Assembly: GCF_051020985.1 (NCBI RefSeq)
Contig: NW_027475134.1
Span: 3,472,001 to 3,536,000 of the forward strand
Direction of reading: 5' to 3'
Source: Nomia melanderi
Lineage: Eukaryota; Arthropoda; Insecta; Hymenoptera; Halictidae
DNA: 64,000 nucleotides
Position 1 is the first letter of the stretch; each line of letters begins with the position of its first letter. Positions 52,470-63,154 of the stretch are shown in pieces. The notes under the pieces were generated by a model. The model saw only the letters and a list, made by a program, of their open reading frames with translations. It was not told where the DNA came from and made no database searches. The position numbers and the translations under genes are program-made.

Positions 52470-55400
52470 GGGGCCGGACACTCAGGGTCAGGGTAAAATC
52501 CAATATATATCTGGTGATATCTCGATTGCTATTAGAGATAGCGCAATAAACCAAAGTGCATTGTCTGTAGGAGGCCCTGGCGCATGAATCTGTGCAGCCG
52601 GAACGACCTCGGAACACCAGGGACCGAGAAAACCACCGTCTCATGGGGCCGGACACTCAGGGTCAGTGAAAAATCCAATATATATCTGCTGATATCTCGG
52701 GTGCTATTACAGATAGCGCAATAAATCAAAGTGCATTGTCTGTAGGAGGCCCTGGCGCATGAATCTGTGCAGCGGGAACGACCTCGGACAACCAGGGGCC
52801 GAAAAAACCGCAGTCTCATGGGGCCGGACACTCAGGGTCAGGGTAAAATACAATATATATCTGGTGATATCTCGGGTGCTATTACAGATAGCGCAATAAA
52901 TCAAAGTGCATTGTCTGTAGGAGGCCCTGGCGCATGAATCTGTGCAGCGGGAACGACCTCGGACCTCCAGGGATGAGACAACCACCTTCTCATGGGGCCG
53001 GACTCTCAGGGTCAGCGAAAAATCCAATATATATCTGGTGATATCTCGGGTGCCATTACAGATAGCGCAATAAATCAAAGTGCATTACCTGTAGGAGGCC
53101 CTGGCGCATGAATCTGTGCAGCGGGAACGTCCTCGGACCTCCAGGGGCCGAGACAACGACCGTCTCATGGGGCCGGACACTCAGGGTCAGGGTAAAATCC
53201 AATATATATCTGGTGATATCTCGGGTGCTATAAGAGATAGCGCAATAAACCAAAGTGAATTGTCTGCAGGAGGCCCTGGCGCATGAATCTGTGCAGCGGG
53301 AAAGACCTCGGACCACCAGGGGCCGAAAAAACTACAGTCTCATGGGGCCGGACACTCAGGGTCAGGGTAAAATCTAATATAAATCTGGTGATATCTCGGG
53401 TGCTATTACAGATAGCGCAATAAATCAAAGTGCATTGTCTGTAGGAGGCCCTGGCGCATGAATTTGTGCAACGGGAACGACCTCGGACCACCAGGGGCCG
53501 AGAAAACCACAGTCTCATGGGGCCGGACACTCAGGGTCAGGGGAAAATCCAATATATACCTGGTGATATCTCGGGTGCTATTAGAGATAGCGCAATAAAC
53601 CAAAGTGCATTGTCTGTAGGAGGCCCTGGCGCATGAACCTGTGCAGCGGGAACGACGTCGGACCACCAGGGGCCGAGAAAACGACCGTCTCATGGGGCCG
53701 GACACTCAGGGTCAGTGAAAAATCCAATATATATCTGCTGATATCTCGGGTGCTATTACAGATAGCGCAATAAATCAAAGTGCATTGTCTGTAGGAGGCC
53801 CTGGCGCATGAATCTGTGCAGCCGGAACGACCTCGGACCACCAGGGGCCGAAAAAACCACAGTCTCATGGGGCCGGACACTCAGGGTCAGGGTAAAATCC
53901 AATATATATCTGGTGATATCTCGGGTGCTATTACAGATAGCGCAATAAATCAAAGTGCATTGTCTGTAGGAGGCCCTGGCGCATGAATCTGTGCAACGGG
54001 AACGACCTCGGACCACCAGGGGCCGAGAAAACCACGGTCTCATGGGGCCGGACACTCAGGGTCAGGGGAAAATCCAATATATATCTGGTGATATCTCGGG
54101 TGCTATTACAGATAGCGCAATAAATCAAAGTGAATTATCTGCAGGAGGCCCTGGCGCATGAATCTGTGCAGCGGGCACGACCTCGGACCACCAGGGGCCG
54201 TGAAAACCACAGTCTCATGGGGCCGGACACTCAGGGTCAGGGGAAAATCCAATATATATCTGGTGTTATCTCGGGTGCTATTAGAGATAGCGCAATAAAC
54301 CAAAGTGCATTGTCTTTAGGAGGCCCTGGCGCATGAATCTGTGCAGCGGGAACGACCTCGGAACACCAGGGACCGAGAAAACCACCGTCTCATGGGGCCG
54401 GACACTCAGTGTCAGTGAAAAATCCAATATATATGTGGTGATATCTCGGGTGCTATTACAGATAGCGCAATAAATCAATGTGCATTGTCTGTAGGAGACC
54501 CTGGCGCATGAACCTGTGCAGCGGGACGACCTCGGACCACCAGGGTCCGAGAAAACGACCGTCTCATGGGGCCGGACACTCAGGGTCAGTGAAAAATCCT
54601 ATATATATCTGGTGATATCTCGGGTGCTATTACAGATAGCGCAATAAATCAAAGTGCATTGTCTGCAGGAGGCCCTGGCGCATGAATCCGTGCAGCGGGA
54701 ACGACCTCGGACCACCAGGGGCCGAGAAAACTACCGTCTCATGGGGCCGGTCACTCAGGATCAGTGAAAAATCCAATATATATCTGCTGATATCTCGGGT
54801 GCTATTAGAGATAGCGCAATAAACCAAAGTGAATTATCTGCAGGAGGCCCTGGCGCATGAATCTGTGCAGCGGGAACGACCTGGGACCACCAGGGGCCGA
54901 GAAAACGACCGTCTCATGGGGCCGGACACTCAGGGTCAGTGAAAAATCCAATATATATCTGCTGATATCTCGGGTGCTCTTACAGATAGCGCAATAAATC
55001 AAAGTGCATTGTCTGTAGGAGACCCTGGCGCATGAATCTGTGCAGCGGGAACGACCTCGGACCGCCAGGGGCCGAAAAAACCACAGTCTCATGGGGCCGG
55101 ACACTCAGGGTCAGGGTAAAATGCAATATATATCTGGTGATATCTCGGGTGCTATTACAGATAGCGCTATAAATCAAAGTGCATTGTCTGTAGGAGGCCC
55201 TGGCGCATGAATCTGTGCAGCGGGAACGACCTCGGACCTCCAGGGATGAGACAACCACCTTCTCATGGGGCCGGACTCTCAGGGTCAGGGAAAAATCCAA
55301 TATATATCTGGTGATATCTCGGGTGCCATTACAGATAGCGCAATAAATCAAAGTGCATTGTCTGTAGGAGGCCCTGGCGCATGAATCTGTGCAGCGGGAA

Positions 55401-55985
55401 CGTCCTCGGACCTCCAGGGGCCGAGACAACGACCGTCTCATGGGGCCGGACAGTCAGGGTCAGGGTAAAATCCAATATATATCTGGGGATATCTCGGGTG
55501 CTATTAGAGATAGCGCAATAAACCAAAGTGAATTGTCTGCAGGAGGCCCTGGCGCATGAATCTGTGCAGCGGGAAAGACATCGGACCACCAGGGGCCGAG
55601 AAAACCACAGTCTCATGGGGCCGGACACTCAGGGTCAGGGGAAAATCCAATATATATCTGGTGATATCTCGGGTGCTATTAGAGATAGCGCAATAAACCA
55701 AAGTGAATTATCTGCAGGAGGCCCTGGCGCATGAATCTGTGCAGCGGGAACGACCTCGGAACACCAGGGACCGAGAAAACCACCGTCTCATGGGGCCGGA
55801 CACTCAGGGTCAGTGAAAAATCCAATATATATCTGGTGATATCTCGATTGCTATTACAGATAGCGCAATAAATCAAAGTACATTGTCTGTAGGAGGCCCT
55901 GGCGCATGAATCTGTGCAGCGGGAACGACCTCGGACCTCCAGGGGCGAGACAACCACCTTCTCATGGGGCCGGACACTCAGGGTC
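52470..55985 (+). repeat. 3.5-kb block duplicated at 59,638-63,154, copy 1
   Basis: Matches the downstream copy at 7,168 bp (41 monomers minus seven). After about 54,527 the offset is 7,169, because this copy has lost one A in GCAGCGGGACGACC, which the other copy keeps as GGGAACGACC. Both share the rare CGGGTGCTATAAGAG unit (about 53,228 and 60,396), the TCTTTAGGAGG change (about 54,313 and 61,482) and the whole 14-mer marker series. Confidence 0.85.
54500..54674 (+). repeat. Independent 174-bp monomer from a private deletion
   Basis: GCAGCGGGACGACC near 54,522-54,535 lacks one A compared with GCAGCGGGAACGACC in every related unit, including its duplicate near 61,690. It is the only single-base shortening in the right half not in the GGGGCGAG/GGGATGAG lineage. 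It arose after, or was not carried into, the 7.17-kb duplication, or it may be a sequencing error. Confidence 0.75.
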
Positions 55986-57670
55986 AGGGAAAAATCCAAT
56001 ATATATCTGGTGATATCTCGGCTGCTATTACAGATAGCGCAATAAATCAAAGTGCATTACCTGTAGGAGGCCCTGGCGCATGAATCTGTGCAGCGGGAAC
56101 GTCCTCGGACCTCCAGGGGCCGAGACAACGACCGTCTCATGGGGCCGGACACTCAGGGTCAGGGTAAAATCCAATATATATCTGCTGATATCTCGGGTGC
56201 TATTACAGATAGCGCAATAAATCAAAGTGCATTGTCTGTAGGAGGCCCTGGCGCATGAATCTGTGCAGCGGGAACGACCTCGGACCACCAGGGGCCGAAA
56301 AAACCACAGTCTCATGGGGCCGGACACTCAGGGTCAGGGTAAAATCCAATATATATCTGGTGATATCTCGATTGCTATTAGAGATAGCGCAATAAACCAA
56401 AGTGCATTGTCTGTAGGAGGCCCTGGCGCATGAATCTGTGCAGCCGGAACGACCTCGGAACACCAGGGACCGAGAAAACCACCGTCTCATGGGGCCGGAC
56501 ACTCAGGGTCAGTGAAAAATCCAATATATATCTGCTGATATCTCGGGTGCTATTACAGATAGCGCAATAAATCAAAGTGCATTGTCTGTAGGAGGCCCTG
56601 GCGCATGAATCTGTGCAGCGGGAACGACCTCGGACAACCAGGGGCCGAAAAAACCGCAGTCTCATGGGGCCGGACACTCAGAGTCAGGGTAAAATACAAT
56701 ATATATCTGGTGATATCTCGGGTGCTATTACAGATAGCGCAATAAATCAAAGTGCATTGTCTGTAGGAGGCCCTGGCGCATGAATCTGTGCAGCGGGAAC
56801 GACCTCGGACCTCCAGGGATGAGACAACCACCTTCTCATGGGGCCGGACTCTCAGGGTCAGCGAAAAATCCAATATATATCTGGTGATATCTCGGGTGCC
56901 ATTACAGATAGCGCAATAAATCAAAGTGCATTACCTGTAGGAGGCCCTGGCGCATGAATCTGTGCAGCGGGAACGTCCTCGGACCTCCAGGGGCCGAGAC
57001 AACGACCGTCTCATGGGGCCGGACACTCAGGGTCAGGGTAAAATCCAATATATATCTGGTGATATCTCGGGTGCTATTAGAGATAGCGCAATAAACCAAA
57101 GTGAATTGTCTGCAGGAGGCCCTGGCGCATGAATCTGTGCAGCGGGAAAGACCTCGGACCACCAGGGGCCGAAAAAACCACAGTCTCATGGGGCCGGACA
57201 CTCAGGGTCAGGGTAAAATCTAATATAAATCTGGTGATATCTCGGGTGCTATTACAGATAGCGCAATAAATCAAAGTGCATTGTCTGTAGGAGGCCCTGG
57301 CGCATGAATTTGTGCAACGGGAACGACCTCGGACCACCAGGGGCCGAGAAAACCACAGTCTCATGGGGCCGGACACTCAGGGTCAGGGGAAAATCCAATA
57401 TATACCTGGTGATATCTCGGGTGCTATTAGAGATAGCGCAATAAACCAAAGTGCATTGTCTGTAGGAGGCCCTGGCGCATGAACCTGTGCAGCGGGAACG
57501 ACGTCGGACCACCAGGGGCCGAGAAAACGACCGTCTCATGGGGCCGGACACTCAGGGTCAGTGAAAAATCCAATATATATCTGCTGATATCTCGGGTGCT
57601 ATTACAGATAGCGCAATAAATCAAAGTGCATTGTCTGTAGGAGGCCCTGGCGCATGAATCTGTGCAGCGG
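55818..57670 (+). repeat. 1.85-kb block duplicated at 59,140-60,992, copy 1
   Basis: Matches the downstream block at 3,322 bp (19 monomers minus three). Markers in order are CTCGATTGCTATT with AAAGTACATTG, GGGGCGAGAC, CTCGGCTGC with GCATTACCTG, CAGCCGGAACG, CGGACAACC with AAACCGCAG, GTAAAATACAATATAT, GGGATGAGAC, CAGCGAAAAATCC, AATCTAATATAAATC and GACGTCGG. It overlaps the 3.5-kb duplications, showing that duplication events were nested. Confidence 0.8.
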
Positions 57671-59139
57671 GAACGACCTCGGACAACCAGGGGCCGAAAA
57701 AACCGCAGTCTCATGGGGCCGGACACTCAGGGTCAGGGTAAAATACAATATATATCTGGTGATATCTCGGGTGCTATTACAGATAGCGCAATAAATCAAA
57801 GTGCATTGTCTGTAGTAGGCACTGGCGCATGAATCTGTGCAGCGGGAACGACCTCGGACCACCAGGGGCCGAGAAAACGACCGCCTCATGGGGCCGGACA
57901 CTCAGGGTCAGTGAAAAATCCAATATATATCTGGTGATATCTCGATTGCTATTACAGATAGCGCAATAAATCAAAGTGCATTGTCTGTAGGAGGCCCTGG
58001 CGCATGAATCTGTGCAGCGGGAACGACCTCGGACCTCCAGGGATGAGACAACCACCTTCTCATGGGGCCGGACTCTCAGGGTCAGGGAAAAATCCAATAT
58101 ATATCTGGTGATATCTCGGGTGCCATTACAGATAGCGCATTAAATCAAAGTGCATTACCTGTAGGAGGCCCTGGCGCATGAATCTGTGCAGCGGGAACGT
58201 CCTCGGACCTCCAGGGGCCGAGACAACGACCGTCTCATGGGGCCGGACACTCAGGGTCAGGGTAAAATCCAATATATATCTGGTGATATCTCGGGTGCTA
58301 TTAGAGATAGCGCAATAAACCAAAGTGAATTGTCTGCAGGAGGCCCTGGCGCATGAATTTGTGCAGCGGGAAAGACCTCGGACCACCAGGCGCCGAAAAA
58401 ACCACAGTCTCATGGGGCCGGACACTCAGGGTCAGGGTAAAATCTAATATAAATCTGGTGATATCTCGGGTGCTATTACAGATAGCGCAATAAATCAAAG
58501 TGCATTGTCTGTAGGAGGCCCTGGCGCATGTATTTGTGCAACGGGAACGACCTCGGACCACCAGGGGCCGAGAAAACCACAGTCTCATGGGGCCGGACAC
58601 TCAGGGTCAGGGTAAAATGCAATATATATCTGGTGATATCTCGGGTGCTATTACAGATAGCGCTATAAATCAAAGTGCATTGTCTGTAGGAGGCCCTGGC
58701 GCATGAATCTGTGCAGCGGGAACGACCTCGGACAACCAGTGGCCGAGAAAACGACCGTCTCATTGGACCGGACACTCAGGGTCAGTGAAAAATCCAATAT
58801 ATATGTGGTGATATCTCGGGTGCTATTACAGATAGCGCAATAAATCAATGTGCACTGTCTGTAGGAGACCCTGGCGCATGAACCTGTGCAGCGGGAACGA
58901 CCTCGGACCACCAGGGGCCGAGAAAACCACAGTCTCATGGGGCCGCACACTCAGGGTCAGGGTAAAATCCAATATATATATGGTGATATCTCGGGTGCTA
59001 TTAGAGATAGCGCAATAAACCAAAGTGAATTATCTGCAGGAGGCCCTGGCGCATGAATCCGTGCAGCGGGAACGACCTCGGACCACCAGGGGCCGAGAAA
59101 ACCACAGTCTCATTGGGCCGGACACTCAGGGTCAGGGGA

Positions 59140-60992
59140 AAATCCAATATATATCTGGTGATATCTCGATTGCTATTACAGATAGCGCAATAAATCAAAG
59201 TACATTGTCTGTAGGAGGCCCTGGCGCATGAATCTGTGCAGCGGGAACGACCTCGGACCTCCAGGGGCGAGACAACCACCTTCTCATGGGGCCGGACACT
59301 CAGGGTCAGGGAAAAATCCAATATATATCTGGTGATATCTCGGCTGCTATTACAGATAGCGCAATAAATCAAAGTGCATTACCTGTAGGAGGCCCTGGCG
59401 CATGAATCTGTGCAGCGGGAACGTCCTCGGACCTCCAGGGGCCGAGACAACGACCGTCTCATGGGGCCGGACACTCAGGGTCAGGGTAAAATCCAATATA
59501 TATCTGCTGATATCTCGGGTGCTATTACAGATAGCGCAATAAATCAAAGTGCATTGTCTGTAGGAGGCCCTGGCGCATGAATCTGTGCAGCGGGAACGAC
59601 CTCGGACCACCAGGGGCCGAAAAAACCACAGTCTCATGGGGCCGGACACTCAGGGTCAGGGTAAAATCCAATATATATCTGGTGATATCTCGATTGCTAT
59701 TAGAGATAGCGCAATAAACCAAAGTGCATTGTCTGTAGGAGGCCCTGGCGCATGAATCTGTGCAGCCGGAACGACCTCGGAACACCAGGGACCGAGAAAA
59801 CCACCGTCTCATGGGGCCGGACACTCAGGGTCAGTGAAAAATCCAATATATATCTGCTGATATCTCGGGTGCTATTACAGATAGCGCAATAAATCAAAGT
59901 GCATTGTCTGTAGGAGGCCCTGGCGCATGAATCTGTGCAGCGGGAACGACCTCGGACAACCAGGGGCCGAAAAAACCGCAGTCTCATGGGGCCGGACACT
60001 CAGGGTCAGGGTAAAATACAATATATATCTGGTGATATCTCGGGTGCTATTACAGATAGCGCAATAAATCAAAGTGCATTGTCTGTAGGAGGCCCTGGCG
60101 CATGAATCTGTGCAGCGGGAACGACCTCGGACCTCCAGGGATGAGACAACCACCTTCTCATGGGGCCGGACTCTCAGGGTCAGCGAAAAATCCAATATAT
60201 ATCTGGTGATATCTCGGGTGCCATTACAGATAGCGCAATAAATCAAAGTGCATTACCTGTAGGAGGCCCTGGCGCATGAATCTGTGCAGCGGGAACGTCC
60301 TCGGACCTCCAGGGGCCGAGACAACGACCGTCTCATGGGGCCGGACACTCAGGGTCAGGGTAAAATCCAATATATATCTGGTGATATCTCGGGTGCTATA
60401 AGAGATAGCGCAATAAACCAAAGTGAATTGTCTGCAGGAGGCCCTGGCGCATGAATCTGTGCAGCGGGAAAGACCTCGGACCACCAGGGGCCGAAAAAAC
60501 CACAGTCTCATGGGGCCGGACACTCAGGGTCAGGGTAAAATCTAATATAAATCTGGTGATATCTCGGGTGCTATTACAGATAGCGCAATAAATCAAAGTG
60601 CATTGTCTGTAGGAGGCCCTGGCGCATGAATTTGTGCAACGGGAACGACCTCGGACCACCAGGGGCCGAGAAAACCACAGTCTCATGGGGCCGGACACTC
60701 AGGGTCAGGGGAAAATCCAATATATACCTGGTGATATCTCGGGTGCTATTAGAGATAGCGCAATAAACCAAAGTGCATTGTCTGTAGGAGGCCCTGGCGC
60801 ATGAACCTGTGCAGCGGGAACGACGTCGGACCACCAGGGGCCGAGAAAACGACCGTCTCATGGGGCCGGACACTCAGGGTCAGTGAAAAATCCAATATAT
60901 ATCTGCTGATATCTCGGGTGCTATTACAGATAGCGCAATAAATCAAAGTGCATTGTCTGTAGGAGGCCCTGGCGCATGAATCTGTGCAGCCG
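59140..60992 (+). repeat. 1.85-kb block duplicated from 55,818-57,670, copy 2
   Basis: This second copy overlaps the start of the 59,638-63,154 block. The overlap means the region is a mosaic: the same stretch has best partners at both 3,322 and 7,168 bp. The unit with CTATAAGAG near 60,398 agrees with the 53,228 partner and not with the 57,070 partner (CTATTAGAG), which helps order the events. Confidence 0.75.
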
Positions 60993-63154
60993 GAACGACC
61001 TCGGACCACCAGAGGCCGAAAAAACCACAGTCTCATGGGGCCGGACACTCAGGGTCAGGGTAAAATCCAATATATATCTGGTGATATCTCGGGTGCTATT
61101 ACAGATAGCGCAATAAATCAAAGTGCATTGTCTGTAGGAGGCCCTGGCGCATGAATCTGTGCAACGGGAACGACCTCGGACCACCAGGGGCCGAGAAAAC
61201 CACGGTCTCATGGGGCCGGACACTCAGGGTCAGGGGAAAATCCAATATATATCTGGTGATATCTCGGGTGCTATTACAGATAGCGCAATAAATCAAAGTG
61301 AATTATCTGCAGGAGGCCCTGGCGCATGAATCTGTGCAGCGGGCACGACCTCGGACCACCAGGGGCCGTGAAAACCACAGTCTCATGGGGCCGGACACTC
61401 AGGGTCAGGGGAAAATCCAATATATATCTGGTGTTATCTCGGGTGCTATTAGAGATAGCGCAATAAACCAAAGTGCATTGTCTTTAGGAGGCCCTGGCGC
61501 ATGAATCTGTGCAGCGGGAACGACCTCGGAACACCAGGGACCGAGAAAACCACCGTCTCATGGGGCCGGACACTCAGTGTCAGTGAAAAATCCAATATAT
61601 ATGTGGTGATATCTCGGGTGCTATTACAGATAGCGCAATAAATCAATGTGCATTGTCTGTAGGAGACCCTGGCGCATGAACCTGTGCAGCGGGAACGACC
61701 TCGGACCACCAGGGTCCGAGAAAACGACCGTCTCATGGGGCCGGACACTCAGGGTCAGTGAAAAATCCTATATATATCTGGTGATATCTCGGGTGCTATT
61801 ACAGATAGCGCAATAAATCAAAGTGCATTGTCTGCAGGAGGCCCTGGCGCATGAATCCGTGCAGCGGGAACGACCTCGGACCACCAGGGGCCGAGAAAAC
61901 TACCGTCTCATGGGGCCGGTCACTCAGGATCAGTGAAAAATCCAATATATATCTGCTGATATCTCGGGTGCTATTAGAGATAGCGCAATAAACCAAAGTG
62001 AATTATCTGCAGGAGGCCCTGGCGCATGAATCTGTGCAGCGGGAACGACCTGGGACCACCAGGGGCCGAGAAAACGACCGTCTCATGGGGCCGGACACTC
62101 AGGGTCAGTGAAAAATCCAATATATATCTGCTGATATCTCGGGTGCTCTTACAGATAGCGCAATAAATCAAAGTGCATTGTCTGTAGGAGACCCTGGCGC
62201 ATGAATCTGTGCAGCGGGAACGACCTCGGACCGCCAGGGGCCGAAAAAACCACAGTCTCATGGGGCCGGACACTCAGGGTCAGGGTAAAATGCAATATAT
62301 ATCTGGTGATATCTCGGGTGCTATTACAGATAGCGCTATAAATCAAAGTGCATTGTCTGTAGGAGGCCCTGGCGCATGAATCTGTGCAGCGGGAACGACC
62401 TCGGACCTCCAGGGATGAGACAACCACCTTCTCATGGGGCCGGACTCTCAGGGTCAGGGAAAAATCCAATATATATCTGGTGATATCTCGGGTGCCATTA
62501 CAGATAGCGCAATAAATCAAAGTGCATTGTCTGTAGGAGGCCCTGGCGCATGAATCTGTGCAGCGGGAACGTCCTCGGACCTCCAGGGGCCGAGACAACG
62601 ACCGTCTCATGGGGCCGGACAGTCAGGGTCAGGGTAAAATCCAATATATATCTGGGGATATCTCGGGTGCTATTAGAGATAGCGCAATAAACCAAAGTGA
62701 ATTGTCTGCAGGAGGCCCTGGCGCATGAATCTGTGCAGCGGGAAAGACATCGGACCACCAGGGGCCGAGAAAACCACAGTCTCATGGGGCCGGACACTCA
62801 GGGTCAGGGGAAAATCCAATATATATCTGGTGATATCTCGGGTGCTATTAGAGATAGCGCAATAAACCAAAGTGAATTATCTGCAGGAGGCCCTGGCGCA
62901 TGAATCTGTGCAGCGGGAACGACCTCGGAACACCAGGGACCGAGAAAACCACCGTCTCATGGGGCCGGACACTCAGGGTCAGTGAAAAATCCAATATATA
63001 TCTGGTGATATCTCGATTGCTATTACAGATAGCGCAATAAATCAAAGTACATTGTCTGTAGGAGGCCCTGGCGCATGAATCTGTGCAGCGGGAACGACCT
63101 CGGACCTCCAGGGGCGAGACAACCACCTTCTCATGGGGCCGGACACTCAGGGTC
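59638..63154 (+). repeat. 3.5-kb block duplicated from 52,470-55,985, copy 2
   Basis: Near-identical to 52,470-55,985. Private differences include CCAGAGGCCG near 61,011. The match stops near 63,154, where GGTCAGGGGAAAATCC here meets GGTCAGGGAAAAATCC in the other copy and a different unit (CTTGGAACACC) follows. Confidence 0.85.

Noticed and set aside
47092..63154. Near-identical blocks as a possible assembly artefact
   Set aside because: Not adopted as the main reading, because copies carry distinct private changes (for example the missing A near 54,527 and CCAGAGGCC near 61,011) and offsets agree with the number of short units. Exact copy number still cannot be confirmed from sequence alone.
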